Assembly (NCBI RefSeq): GCF_900101105.1
Contig: NZ_FNGA01000001.1
Location: forward strand, 1 to 64,000
Direction of reading: 5' to 3'
DNA: 64,000 nt
Source: Maridesulfovibrio ferrireducens
GTDB lineage: Bacteria; Desulfobacterota; Desulfovibrionia; Desulfovibrionales; Desulfovibrionaceae
In this document: positions 8,866 to 17,600 of the stretch, piece by piece
How the letters are laid out: the number at the start of each line of letters is the position of its first letter
How positions within the stretch are numbered: the stretch's first letter is position 1
The notes under the pieces: model-generated
Told to the model about the DNA's origin: nothing
Seen by the model: the letters and a program-made list of their open reading frames with translations, nothing else
Databases searched by the model: none
Position numbers and translations under genes: made by a program

Positions 8866-8937
8866 CTTATATCTCTACTGACTTAAAATGTGCAGGTCGG
8901 TTGGTTAGCAAATCCCTGCAATACAATAACTAATTAT

Positions 8938-9798
8938 CTAATAAACTTTACGCCGTGCAAACGTTCCGCCAATAACACTAAATGTGTTTTCAACAACGAA
9001 AACAGCTTGGGGATCACAATCAAAAACCAACTGTTCCAATGAACGTAGACGGATGTTATCCGAAATCGAAAAGACCATATCTACGTCATCGTCGGTGTAA
9101 CCGCCCTTCCCTTGAAAGACCGTCACATGGTATTTTTCTTCCGTCATAATCTTTACCAATTCATTAGTCTTTTTGGTTACGATACGCACGGCCTTGCGTT
9201 GATTCAAAAGCGACAGAACATACTCAGTGACCACTGAACAAATGAAAATCATCACCATGGAGGCAATAAGCTTGTCAGGTGTATAGCGGCTCAGAGCAGA
9301 GAACATAACACATGAGTTGACAAAGAAATAAAAAACTCCAATTCGTATTCCGAACTTGCGGTTCAAAATAACCGCAACGACGTCCAGACCTCCCCCGCCT
9401 CCGTAGGTACGAAAAATGAGACCACAACCAACTCCCATGATCGCGCCGGCAACGATGGCTGCATTCATCTCGTTTTTGATCCCCAAGTCAAGATGGACAT
9501 AGGAGGTCATCAACGTCACGGCCACCAGCGTTGCAAGATTAAGAAAGAAGAAACGCCTTGAAACGCCCTTCCAGGCAGCAATAAACATCGGGATGCTGAT
9601 GGTAAAATACCAACTGGCCAAGGAGAGACTCGGCAAATTCTTCTGAATAACAACCGCTAAGCCATACGAGGTGCCAGGCACGAAATCATGATGCACAGCC
9701 ACTCCGTTGTAACCGACAACATATACGAAACCGCCAAGGACTAGCAGAAACAGGTTCCACGCAAGGGAATCGGTAATATTTCTTAGTTTATTTTCCAT
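8938..9798 (-). CDS. YitT/DUF161-family membrane protein with DUF2179 domain
   Basis: A 286-residue protein with about five or six membrane segments in the first 200 residues (first helix FLLVLGGFVYVVGYNGVAV). The family glycine-rich loop is present (RTYGGGGGLDVVAVIL), and a soluble C-terminal domain of DUF2179 type follows (YHVTVFQGKGGYTDDDVDMVFSI). YitT proteins are membrane proteins of unclear transport role. It is the last gene of the leftward GRE cluster, 113 bases after the small gene upstream, and ends before a strong terminator. Export of a product or ion is possible but is only inference. Confidence 0.85.
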   Translation of the reverse strand: MENKLRNITDSLAWNLFLLVLGGFVYVVGYNGVAVHHDFVPGTSYGLAVVIQKNLPSLSLASWYFTISIPMFIAAWKGVSRRFFFLNLATLVAVTLMTSYVHLDLGIKNEMNAAIVAGAIMGVGCGLIFRTYGGGGGLDVVAVILNRKFGIRIGVFYFFVNSCVMFSALSRYTPDKLIASMVMIFICSVVTEYVLSLLNQRKAVRIVTKKTNELVKIMTEEKYHVTVFQGKGGYTDDDVDMVFSISDNIRLRSLEQLVFDCDPQAVFVVENTFSVIGGTFARRKVY

Positions 9799-9911
9799 GA
9801 TTTATCTTATTAATGAGTTTAAAATTGTATTGGCTGTTCTGGACCAAAGGGCAGCCATTTTCGTCACGCACACTTCTTTAGAAAAATAGAATCCCTGCAC
9901 AATGAATCACC

Positions 9912-10154
9912 TTACAAAGCCCTCTCTACTCTTTCTTTTCCGTAACAAGACAAGAAATATCGTTCCTCTTCCACCGGTGAGAGTTTAAGAATCCCGACTG
10001 CCTTTAAGGCCATCAGGTCGCTCTCCACATTCTTATAAGTAAAATGCTTTTCTAATTCATAATCAGGCTGCATTCTCTGCAGCACTTCGTCAGTACCCAG
10101 CGAATGCTCATTCAAAAACAGAGAAGCTATTGCCAATCGAAAAGGCCGTTTCAT
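9912..10154 (-). CDS. Small unrecognised protein, possibly winged-helix
   Basis: An 80-residue protein with a very good ribosome site (AGGAGGATAAGG) 12 bases past the stop of the EamA-family gene, so it is cotranscribed. The predicted pattern is helix, helix (LGTDEVLQRM), helix (YKNVESDLMALKAVGIL), strand, which resembles a small winged-helix fold. No family is recognised. A regulatory or partner role for the neighbouring transporter genes is a guess. Coding is supported by the ribosome site, tight spacing and typical residue composition. Confidence 0.6.
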   Translation of the reverse strand: MKRPFRLAIASLFLNEHSLGTDEVLQRMQPDYELEKHFTYKNVESDLMALKAVGILKLSPVEEERYFLSCYGKERVERAL

Positions 10155-10166
10155 ATCCTTATCCTC

Positions 10167-11213
10167 CTAATCCACATTTCGCAGATTGATCATATCTTTT
10201 GGATTACCGATAACGAAGAGCGACCCAACAAAGATACAGGCGGCTCCAAAAATTAACTGCATTGTGATGTCAATTTCTGTAAACAGGGCACTCAAGACAA
10301 TAGCCCAGAGTGCATAAGAAATATTCAGAGCCATGGCACGACTCACGCCAGTCATATTCATAGCCCGATACCATGACACATACGTAATGCCGCCGACGAC
10401 ACCGGCACACGCCATAAACAGCAATCCTTTGCTGGACATGAGGCTGCTGACAATCATCGAGGCAGAAGCATCTATCGGAAATTCAACAAAAAGAAAACAA
10501 GCCATCAAGAAGCAAATGTAGAAGCAAGAAGAAATGATATAACGGATATTGAGGGCCACCACCGGATCAATGAAATCCATGCCGGATGTGACGCATACTC
10601 CCTCCGCCCCCCAACCTATTGTTGCAACAATGGCGAAAATGATACCCAGCGTGAATGTCGCTGTCCTGGCACTGTCAGCATCCGACGGTGTGTAGCCAAT
10701 TACTACGGCTCCTACAATACAGACGGCAATACCAACCCAAGCCAACGGCTTGATCGATTCCTTGAGAAAAATTACGGCCAAAACAACCGCCACGCCTGGA
10801 TACAACGCAGTGATAGGCATCACATAGGCAGCCGGAACCAATTGCAACGCAGCCATATAGCCGCCCATTCCGCAGGAAGCCCCAATCAGGCTGCCCAGAA
10901 TGATAATCCGGCCAGGCTTGCTGACGACACTTCGCCCAACTTCACACAGCTTACCGGCCTTATAATTATAGGCCGAAACAAATATAGCGGCAAAGAAGTC
11001 ATGCAATCCTGCGCACAAGGCCGCAATAACCATAAACACTAAACCTGCCGAATCCATGTTGAACGGCTGGTATCCATGCGCCAGCTCGACCAACAAACCA
11101 TCCCAGGCCCAAAGAAAGCCGGAAAGCAGGCCAAATATTATGCCAACCTTAGCAAAGGCCAGAGCTTTATCTTGAAGTTCTGCCCTTGCAGGCTTTTCTT
11201 CTATCAATTCCAT
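10167..11213 (-). CDS. EamA/DMT-superfamily transporter
   Basis: A 348-residue protein with ten predicted membrane helices in two repeated halves, characteristic of the drug/metabolite transporter superfamily. EamA hallmarks include YVMPITALYPGVAVVLAVIFLKESIKPLAWVGI at the end of the first half and GVSRAMALNISYALWAIVLSALF near the end of the second. A cytoplasmic N-tail of about 25 residues precedes the first helix. Members export or import amino acids, sugars and other small metabolites; specificity cannot be read from sequence. It sits between the C_GCAxxG_C_C gene and the 80-residue protein of the GRE operon, so a role in exporting a product of the pathway is a reasonable inference. Confidence 0.85.
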   Translation of the reverse strand: MELIEEKPARAELQDKALAFAKVGIIFGLLSGFLWAWDGLLVELAHGYQPFNMDSAGLVFMVIAALCAGLHDFFAAIFVSAYNYKAGKLCEVGRSVVSKPGRIIILGSLIGASCGMGGYMAALQLVPAAYVMPITALYPGVAVVLAVIFLKESIKPLAWVGIAVCIVGAVVIGYTPSDADSARTATFTLGIIFAIVATIGWGAEGVCVTSGMDFIDPVVALNIRYIISSCFYICFLMACFLFVEFPIDASASMIVSSLMSSKGLLFMACAGVVGGITYVSWYRAMNMTGVSRAMALNISYALWAIVLSALFTEIDITMQLIFGAACIFVGSLFVIGNPKDMINLRNVD

Positions 11214-11248
11214 TGTATATTTATTCCCTTGAAAAATTTCTTTCTGCG

Positions 11249-11800
11249 TTATTCAACAATCTTGCTTACTTTCCGCTCACGGCGCATCTGCTTCATCTTT
11301 GCGGCATAAACCGCAGCGGTGTCCTCACTGTCGAAACTCAAGTTGGGGGAAACGGGTTCAAGAAGCAAATGGGCGCAGATGGACGCAGCAGATTCCACAT
11401 AGTCCAGGCACGGGCCCTTGGATTCTGAATTTGGATCACGACCCTCACACAACACACGGCAACACGCGCTGCCATACGAAGTAATGAATCGATCATGTAA
11501 CTCCTTGGAAGCCTTGCGCACCTGCTTGTCATCGGCAGGCTGGGGGCCTTTGCCGAGGATGAGGCTCTGGGCCATGACCGCTCCGGTCAATGCGCCACAA
11601 ATACAACCAGCATCCCCGATACCGCCACAAAATCCCTTGGACAATGCAATGACAAGGTCTTGTGACAAACCGCCACCGAACTCATTATTAATCACGGTAA
11701 GCACGGCTTCGGAGCAGCACAGAGCATGACTGCCGTACAGACTCCGAGCCTCTTTGCCGACCTTGGCAATTTGCATATTATCCTTTGAATTAAGACTCAT
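11249..11800 (-). CDS. C_GCAxxG_C_C-family redox protein
   Basis: About 183 residues from the preferred ATG at 11800, which has GAAGGAAG five bases upstream; a start at 11824 would add eight residues without a ribosome site. Cysteine signatures are the family type: ALCCSEAVL, then GFCGGIGDAGCICGALTGAVM, then ACCRVLCEG and a final CLDYVESAASIC. The family (TIGR01909 type) is thought to hold redox-active cysteines or a metal cofactor and is common in anaerobes; its biochemistry is poorly known. It lies 88 bases downstream of the GRE activase and 35 bases before the transporter. In a radical-enzyme operon it could supply electrons to the activase or protect or repair the radical enzyme. That role is inference. 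Confidence 0.8.
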   Translation of the reverse strand: MSLNSKDNMQIAKVGKEARSLYGSHALCCSEAVLTVINNEFGGGLSQDLVIALSKGFCGGIGDAGCICGALTGAVMAQSLILGKGPQPADDKQVRKASKELHDRFITSYGSACCRVLCEGRDPNSESKGPCLDYVESAASICAHLLLEPVSPNLSFDSEDTAAVYAAKMKQMRRERKVSKIVE

Positions 11801-11888
11801 TTCACTTCCTTCGAGAACTCGCATCCCCTGACCAATTCACCAAGAGGCTTCAGGTTCGGACTTGAGTAAATTTATTCAGGCGCTTTTG

Positions 11889-12782
11889 TTATACAATCAA
11901 GGCCCTTAAACCATGATGGGCAAATCGTCCCAGCACGACTTCCAATTGTTCAGGCGCGTATTCCTCAGAGATAAGATATTCCCATCCCAAAGCTGCATAT
12001 TTATTCCGGCCAAAGGCGTGGCACGGCATGACCTCAATCTCGTCCTTGCCGAATTCCTTGAGAAATTCAGCCATGGCTCCAATATTTTCATCAGAATCAT
12101 TGAGATTCGGCATAAGCGGTACGCGGATAGTTACTTCTACGCCGGATTCCAGAGCCGTCCGCAGATTGCGAAGAACGATCTTATTGTCCTGCCCCGTCAG
12201 CCGCTTGTGCTCTTCCGGGTCCATGTGCTTCATATCGAACAGAAAAAGATCGGCTACCTTGATAACCTTATCAAAACGGGCCGGGGCACAGAAACCGCAG
12301 GTGTCTATAGTGAGATGGAAACCTTCTTCATTGATCGCGTTGGCCAGATCGAAAAAGAAATCACCACCGGAGGTGCACTCTCCGCCCCCCAAGGTCACAC
12401 CGCCGTTTGAATTCTCATAAAACAGGCTGTCCTTGCACACGATATCCATGACGTCCTCGACGGACAAAGTCTTGCCGACCATTTCCCGAGCCTTGGAAGG
12501 ACAAGCCTCGACGCACTTGCCACAGTCGATACACTTGTCACGGTCAACGATAAATTTACCATCCTGCTCACTCACTGCACCCTCGGGACAAAAGGCGGCA
12601 CAGGCTCCGCACCCCACACACAATTCATCATAATACAACAGTTGTGGCTGGAAACTTTGCGATTCAGGATTGCTGCACCACCGACATTTCAATGGACACC
12701 CTTTGAAGAACACTGTTGTTCGAAGACCAGGCCCATCCTGCACAGACATTCGCTGGATATTGTTGATTATTCCCTGACTCAT
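11889..12782 (-). CDS. Glycyl radical enzyme activating enzyme (radical SAM)
   Basis: About 297 residues from the ATG at 12782, six bases after a GGAG site; a start at 12806 would add eight residues. The N-terminal GPGLRTTVFFKGCPLKCRWC carries the radical-SAM C-x3-C-x2-C motif. Two inserted 4Fe-4S ferredoxin motifs follow (CVGCGACAAFC and CIDCGKCVEAC), as in activases of non-PFL GREs. The SAM-binding glycine motif reads GGVTLGGGECT, where most relatives have GGVTxSGGEP. It would cleave SAM and abstract hydrogen from Gly785 of the GRE encoded two genes upstream in the same operon. Family call is firm; the substrate GRE is inferred from context. Confidence 0.95.
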   Translation of the reverse strand: MSQGIINNIQRMSVQDGPGLRTTVFFKGCPLKCRWCSNPESQSFQPQLLYYDELCVGCGACAAFCPEGAVSEQDGKFIVDRDKCIDCGKCVEACPSKAREMVGKTLSVEDVMDIVCKDSLFYENSNGGVTLGGGECTSGGDFFFDLANAINEEGFHLTIDTCGFCAPARFDKVIKVADLFLFDMKHMDPEEHKRLTGQDNKIVLRNLRTALESGVEVTIRVPLMPNLNDSDENIGAMAEFLKEFGKDEIEVMPCHAFGRNKYAALGWEYLISEEYAPEQLEVVLGRFAHHGLRALIV

Positions 12783-12896
12783 CATTATCTCCGCAGCCAT
12801 CAGCATAATGTCTGCTCTTGTTAAATTATTCCGCTCTCCATGCCCTCAGGTAAGGATTCAAAGGCATGGAGAGCGGGATGTGGGGGGAGGAGGAGA

Positions 12897-13193
12897 TTAT
12901 TCTGCGACGACAAGAGGCAATTTTTTGTCGTCCAGAGAAATCTTGAAACTCTTACCGTAACGATCCATCACTTCCTCTTCAACGATGAAATTAATGCCAT
13001 AATATTCGGCTTCAACTTCGTCATTAAGATCGTCCGGCTCATCTGGAGTCACACCAAGCAAAATCTTGCGACAGCAAGGGGAACCAGTGGAGTACTGAAA
13101 AATTCGGATGCCGTTTTCATCTTCCTGCTCTAAAACGGCCTTCAGGTGGGCCAAAGCATCATCGGTGGTTTCTACTTTGAACATATCACTCAT
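12897..13193 (-). CDS. HesB/IscA-like small protein
   Basis: A 98-residue protein between the GRE and its activase. The layout resembles the HesB/IscA fold: FKVETTDDALAHLKAVL, a strand GIRIFQYSTG, the SPCCRKILLG loop where A-type carriers have their first cysteine, then an acidic stretch and GINFIVEEEVMDRYG. The conserved C-terminal C-x-C of true IscA is absent, so a classic Fe-S carrier role is doubtful. HesB-like proteins with a Sec/Cys in this loop are known in anaerobes. The start may be the ATG at 13193, which abuts AGGAG, or the one at 13184, which is better spaced. Its place inside the operon suggests help to the GRE or to cluster loading on the activase. Confidence 0.6.
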   Translation of the reverse strand: MSDMFKVETTDDALAHLKAVLEQEDENGIRIFQYSTGSPCCRKILLGVTPDEPDDLNDEVEAEYYGINFIVEEEVMDRYGKSFKISLDDKKLPLVVAE

Positions 13194-13257
13194 CTCCTAT
13201 GAATCGTCTTTCTTTGGAGGGCTGTACCGTATTGGCACAGCCCACTCTGTTTTCTGG

Positions 13258-15687
13258 TTAGTTGACGTACTCGGTACGCTTGATAATTTCTTCCTGCACG
13301 CCCTTATCCAAGCGGGTAAAGTAGGCGGTAAAACCGGCAACTCGCACAGTTAAATCACGATATTCCTGCGGTGCGTCCTGAGCCTCCTGCAAGGTTTCGG
13401 AGCTGACGCAGTTGAACTGGACATGAGATCCACCGTAATCGCAGTAGGTTTTAATAAGGGAAACCAGTGTACGATATCCGTTGGGGCCTTCCAATGCAGA
13501 GGGCAGGAATTTCACGTTAAAATGGTTGGAGCTGTACGATGCGGTATCAATGGCCTCAGCACCGGACTTAATGAGCGCGGTAATGCCCTCTTTGTCCGTA
13601 CCAGGCATTGCGGAAACCGAGCCATCGGTCAGAGCCTTGCCCGCCTTACGACCAGTGGGAAGTGCACCCATGAGCGCGCCAAAATAGTTGTGATAAGAAA
13701 GGGAATAAGCGTCGATCAACGGCTCACGGCCAAGAAAGTCCACACCGGACGCGCGATGGATATTATCCACGTCGCGGTAGAACTGCTGAACGAACTTTTG
13801 TGTTTCCGGCTCATCGTTGCCGTGCTTAGGCGCTTCGAAGCACATCTTCTGAATATCTTCATGACCGACAAAGTTAGTTTCCAAAGCCTCAATAAGTTGG
13901 TGCATGGAGATTTTCTTGGTGTCGAAAACCAGATGTTTGATGACAAGCAGAGAGTTAGCCGCATCCACTCCGCCTGTGGTGATGCACAAAGACTGCGGAT
14001 AAGTTACGCCGCCAGCTTCTTCACAAATACCCTTCTCGATACAACCGTCATACATGGCAGAACGGAAAATGGAGGGTACGACCTGAAGACGGGCCATGTT
14101 GCCAAGGTCGGAGTGACGCATGGAAATCTTGAACAAGTGCTTCAACTGCTCCTTGTATGCGTCATAGACATCCTCAAAGGTTTCCCACTTGGACGGACAC
14201 CCTGTCTCAGCACCAATCTGATACTTGGTGATTGGGTCCTGACCATTATTCAGAATCAACTCAATGAGCTTGGGCAAAGACGGATGATTCTCCTGATAAA
14301 GATAACTTCCCTTACCCGCGATACCTGTTGTCACACAACCGATATTGCCGCAGTTGCGAGCATCTTGCAGAGTTATACCGCCCTCGTAAGGAGCGAAACG
14401 AGCCAGCATGCGCTGAATCACTATGTTATTATTCAAAATCTGAGGCTGACCACCACCGACTTTGATGCATTCTACAACCTTCTTCATGTAAGAATCTTTG
14501 ATCTTCGGGTGATAAAGCAAAGTCAGAGTTGGCTGCGGGTTCCTCATCTGAGTCTGGACTTCGAGGATAACCTCTTCCAACTCGGTGCAGGCGTCCTCAC
14601 CATCAGCAGTCAAACCGCCAAGGGTAATGGTCTGGCCAGTGTGACCGGACAAGGCCATGGCATAGGCATTGCCCTGGTATTCGGCCAGCTCAAGGTGACG
14701 AATCCACTGGAACTTGAGAAGCTGCATGACCTGTTCTTTGGTAATACGGCCTTCATCAATATCTTTGCGGTAGTAAGGATACATATACTGACCGTAGCGG
14801 CCAGGAGTGTTGGCGCAAGCCATCTGTTCAATTTCGAGACAAATATGGACCATCCAAAAGGACTGAATTGCTTCGCGGAAGTTACGAGCGGGGTACTCGG
14901 GTACACGGCGACAAACTTCGGCGATTTCCAACAATTCCGCTTTAACTTTTGAATCAGACTCTTCGGCGGCGGTAGCTTCACACAAGTCCGCGTAACGGTT
15001 GGCGTATTTAACAACAGCCTCGAGAGAGATAATCACAGAACGATAGAAATCGACCTTCTCTTTATTACCCACAGTGGTGGGCATAGTACGCAAACGATCC
15101 CTGACGTCATCAACAAGCGCGCGGATACCCTGCTTGAGAACCTTGGGGTAATCGACCATACCAGAGCCGGAAGTTATGGACACATGATCGTACCAAAGGC
15201 CGGACTTACCATACTTGGTAGGATTATCGCCGTAGATGTCCTTGTACATGCGATTATTCATGTCGATGCAAGTACGACCACGCCATTCAGTGTAGGTCTG
15301 CTTCAACAGGTCTTGAGTCTCGTCAGCGATCTTCATTTCACCGAGAGAACTCATTTTGGCGAGACGCATCTCATCTTTAATCCAAGAGACGTTCCACTCG
15401 GGGTAGGCATACACGCCAGCCCGGACACCTGTCAGAGTGCCAACAAGAGGATTGCCATCAAGAAAAATAGTCTTCTTGGCAAGAACCCGCTCCAACAAAC
15501 GTGCACGAATAAGCAGGGTGCTTTCACCGGGATTCTCAGCATAAACTTCGTGCAGGAACTGCAAGCGTTCGGGGTCCATCACCTGAGGAGCGTTGAGCAA
15601 GAATTCCTTGCACTCCTGAACACGCTCATCAGCGGTGTCCCAGTTAACAGCGTAACTAGTGGTAGCGGCGGTATCTTCTTTTAACAT
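13258..15687 (-). CDS. Glycyl radical enzyme of unknown substrate (GCVT active site)
   Basis: An 809-residue GRE, typical length for the diol-dehydratase/lyase branch. The C-terminal glycyl loop RVAGFTAYF places the radical at Gly785. The catalytic cysteine is Cys451 in NIGCVTTGIAGKGSYL. In choline lyase, isethionate lyase, hydroxyproline dehydratase and diol dehydratases the residue two after this Cys is Glu, used as a base on a substrate hydroxyl; here it is Thr453. The following GKGSYL and LPKLIELILNNG resemble the isethionate-lyase-like subgroup. GGAGGG precedes the ATG. A sigma-54 promoter lies 107 bases upstream. The same operon encodes a HesB-like protein and the activase. The GC content looks higher than in flanking chromosomal genes in sampled lines. 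Substrate unknown; C-N, C-S or decarboxylation chemistry on a non-hydroxylated substrate is speculation. Confidence 0.93.
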   Translation of the reverse strand: MLKEDTAATTSYAVNWDTADERVQECKEFLLNAPQVMDPERLQFLHEVYAENPGESTLLIRARLLERVLAKKTIFLDGNPLVGTLTGVRAGVYAYPEWNVSWIKDEMRLAKMSSLGEMKIADETQDLLKQTYTEWRGRTCIDMNNRMYKDIYGDNPTKYGKSGLWYDHVSITSGSGMVDYPKVLKQGIRALVDDVRDRLRTMPTTVGNKEKVDFYRSVIISLEAVVKYANRYADLCEATAAEESDSKVKAELLEIAEVCRRVPEYPARNFREAIQSFWMVHICLEIEQMACANTPGRYGQYMYPYYRKDIDEGRITKEQVMQLLKFQWIRHLELAEYQGNAYAMALSGHTGQTITLGGLTADGEDACTELEEVILEVQTQMRNPQPTLTLLYHPKIKDSYMKKVVECIKVGGGQPQILNNNIVIQRMLARFAPYEGGITLQDARNCGNIGCVTTGIAGKGSYLYQENHPSLPKLIELILNNGQDPITKYQIGAETGCPSKWETFEDVYDAYKEQLKHLFKISMRHSDLGNMARLQVVPSIFRSAMYDGCIEKGICEEAGGVTYPQSLCITTGGVDAANSLLVIKHLVFDTKKISMHQLIEALETNFVGHEDIQKMCFEAPKHGNDEPETQKFVQQFYRDVDNIHRASGVDFLGREPLIDAYSLSYHNYFGALMGALPTGRKAGKALTDGSVSAMPGTDKEGITALIKSGAEAIDTASYSSNHFNVKFLPSALEGPNGYRTLVSLIKTYCDYGGSHVQFNCVSSETLQEAQDAPQEYRDLTVRVAGFTAYFTRLDKGVQEEIIKRTEYVN

Positions 15688-15793
15688 TGTTCCCTCCTGA
15701 TCAGGGATTGAATTTATTACGTATTGATTCAGCTAATTGTAGAAATGCACGATTCAAAGTGTGGGGGCTCCATGCACTTTCAAAATGATCATT

Positions 15794-15809
15794 TGCAGAG
15801 GTTGTGCCA
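15794..15809 (-). promoter_or_regulatory. Sigma-54 (-24/-12) promoter of the GRE operon
   Basis: On the minus strand the sequence is TGGCAC-N5-CTGCA, with GG and GC exactly ten bases apart, the essential sigma-54 spacing. The expected start of transcription is near 15783, giving a leader of about 95 bases before the GRE start. A sigma-54-dependent activator gene is divergent from it. Confidence 0.85.
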
Positions 15810-15892
15810 TTTGTATCAATCGCAAAAAAAGTTTTTTAAACATTGAAATAACAGGATAATTATAAAAGACAAGCTTCTGACAGGCCTCTCTC

Positions 15893-15933
15893 AAAATGCA
15901 AGTTTTAATATTAACTTCAAAAACTTGCATTTT
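15893..15933. promoter_or_regulatory. Upstream activator palindrome for the GRE promoter
   Basis: Two perfect 14-base arms, AAAATGCAAGTTTT (15893-15906) and its complement (15920-15933), are separated by 13 bases. The site lies 84-140 bases upstream of the -24/-12 promoter and between the divergent GRE and activator genes, the usual place for an enhancer site of a sigma-54 activator. The core TGCAAG/CTTGCA also occurs upstream of the BCCT promoter. Binding by the neighbouring activator is inferred. Confidence 0.65.
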
Positions 15934-16034
15934 TATTCAAAATCTGGGATTGCCTATCGCAACACCAATATGTATTCCGAATTGCAAGACACGTTAAAAA
16001 AAGTCGCCTCACCAAGCACACATTGAGAGGAATC

Positions 16035-17525
16035 ATGAATATCGATACCGAAACATTCCATAATCTGAACAGGGAAACCCTGCTCCATCCGTCCATCACC
16101 TGCCTGTGGGATCACTTCAGCATGGGTATGGTCATCGTGAACGGCAAAGGCATCGTCAACTACATGAATCCATTACAGAAAAGGATTGATGGATTTGAAC
16201 ACATCTCAGTCATCGGCGAACCAATCAATAGACTGTACCTTGCTAATGAGGAAAACATCATCCCCACACTTCAGTGTTTGCGATCAGGCAAACCGCTTCT
16301 GAAAAAGACCTATTGGTACAAGACTCGAAAAAACGAATTATTTGAATCTTACAACGACTTCTTCCCTCTCTTCAGGGACGGCAAAGTGGACGGTGTGATC
16401 TCTTTCACAATGAACACCAGCACAAACCAGATATTCACCGATGCACCGCCCCAAAAAACGAAAAGAGGTAAAAAACACGGCGGCAGTAAACAGGCCCTCT
16501 TCACCTTCGACAAAATCATAGGGCAGGATCGCCGCTTTCTCGACGCCATCGCCCACGCCAAGGCCGCCACAAATAATGACTCTGCCGTGATGATCTGGGG
16601 CGAAAGCGGCGCTGGAAAGGAACTCTTTGCTCAATCAATCCATTCCGCCAGCACAAGACGCGAAGGCCCTTTTATCCCAATCAACTGTGCGGCCATTCCC
16701 GAAGCTCTCCTTGAAGGAATGCTCTTCGGTACAACCAAGGGAGCCTTCACAGATGCCCTTGACAAAACAGGGCTGTTTGAAGAAGCAAACGGCGGCACCA
16801 TCCTCCTCGACGAACTGAATTCCATGCCCATGGGATTACAAGCCAAGCTGCTTCGTGTCATTCAGGAGAAACGCATCCGTCGAGTAGGTTGCCTCAACGA
16901 AAAAGAGGTGGACGTTAAAATCATCAGCAGCCTTAATGAACACCCACTCAAGGCCATTGAACGAGGATCTCTACGCCGTGACCTCTATTACCGACTTGCT
17001 GTGGTTGGCGTATCAATCCCTCCGTTACGGAATCGACAGGATGACATTTCCATACTCATCAATTCATTCCTTAAAGACTCATACAATGGCCTCGATCAAC
17101 AACCCGTCATCTTTTCTGACGATATCCTTGACCTTTTCCAGAAACATGACTGGCCTGGCAATGTCCGAGAACTCAAACACGTCATCGAAGGCACTCTAGC
17201 GCTTCTGGACGATGACCGTATCATCACCAAACGGAAGCTTCCTGCGCATTTCCTTGATTCCTATGACAGAACCGAACTCACCAGCGGGACTCAGACCATG
17301 TTCCCCAGCACGAATTCGCTTGTGGCCGACGAGGAAATCATGGATTTCAATGATATCGGGTCACGACAAAGCATCCCGCTCAAAGCTTGCATCAAGGAAT
17401 ATGAAGAACGATGTATTCGCAAGGTGCTTCGCCTCACTGGTGGCAATGTAGCCAAGGCCTCACGAATTCTTGAAATGTCTCCATCGAGCCTGCATTACCG
17501 AATCAAGATGCTCGGCATCCTGTAA
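16035..17525 (+). CDS. Sigma-54-dependent transcriptional activator (PAS-AAA-HTH)
   Basis: About 496 residues from the ATG at 16035 (AGAGGA four bases upstream; a TTG at 16023 would add four residues). A PAS-like sensory domain fills residues about 20-130. The AAA+ domain has Walker A GESGAGKE, the sigma-54 contact loop GAFTDA (usually GAFTGA), Walker B GGTILLDELN and sensor RRDLYYRLAVVGVSIPPLRNR. A Fis-type HTH ends the protein (GGNVAKASRILEMSPSSLHYRI). No receiver domain is present, so it probably senses a small ligand directly, as activators of catabolic GRE operons often do. It is divergent from the GRE. Two -24/-12 promoters, for the GRE and the BCCT gene, fit it as the local regulator. 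Confidence 0.93.
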   Translation: MNIDTETFHNLNRETLLHPSITCLWDHFSMGMVIVNGKGIVNYMNPLQKRIDGFEHISVIGEPINRLYLANEENIIPTLQCLRSGKPLLKKTYWYKTRKNELFESYNDFFPLFRDGKVDGVISFTMNTSTNQIFTDAPPQKTKRGKKHGGSKQALFTFDKIIGQDRRFLDAIAHAKAATNNDSAVMIWGESGAGKELFAQSIHSASTRREGPFIPINCAAIPEALLEGMLFGTTKGAFTDALDKTGLFEEANGGTILLDELNSMPMGLQAKLLRVIQEKRIRRVGCLNEKEVDVKIISSLNEHPLKAIERGSLRRDLYYRLAVVGVSIPPLRNRQDDISILINSFLKDSYNGLDQQPVIFSDDILDLFQKHDWPGNVRELKHVIEGTLALLDDDRIITKRKLPAHFLDSYDRTELTSGTQTMFPSTNSLVADEEIMDFNDIGSRQSIPLKACIKEYEERCIRKVLRLTGGNVAKASRILEMSPSSLHYRIKMLGIL

Positions 17526-17542
17526 GACAGCTACAACACAAA

Positions 17543-17576
17543 AAGCCCCCCGCAAGATTCTTCTTGCGGGGGGCTT
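17543..17576. terminator. Bidirectional terminator between activator and BCCT genes
   Basis: A 15-bp stem AAGCCCCCCGCAAGA / TCTTGCGGGGGGCTT with a short loop lies between the convergent ends of the activator (17525) and the BCCT gene (17601). The stem is flanked by A-rich and moderately T-rich runs, so it can serve both strands. Confidence 0.85.
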
Positions 17577-17600
17577 CGTTATTCAATCGAAACGAGAACT

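Noticed and set aside
11913-12420. Open frames of 130-165 codons on the plus strand
   Set aside because: Antisense to the radical SAM activase, with no ribosome site or recognisable family.
13423-14952. Long open frame of 509 codons on the plus strand
   Set aside because: It lies wholly antisense to the GRE gene, has no family signature, and arises from the codon bias of the higher-GC GRE gene.
13258-15687. Naming the GRE as choline lyase (CutC), isethionate lyase (IslA) or pyruvate formate-lyase
   Set aside because: PFL needs adjacent cysteines at the active site, and CutC and IslA have Glu two residues after the Cys; this enzyme has Gly-Cys-Val-Thr. No microcompartment genes are present either.
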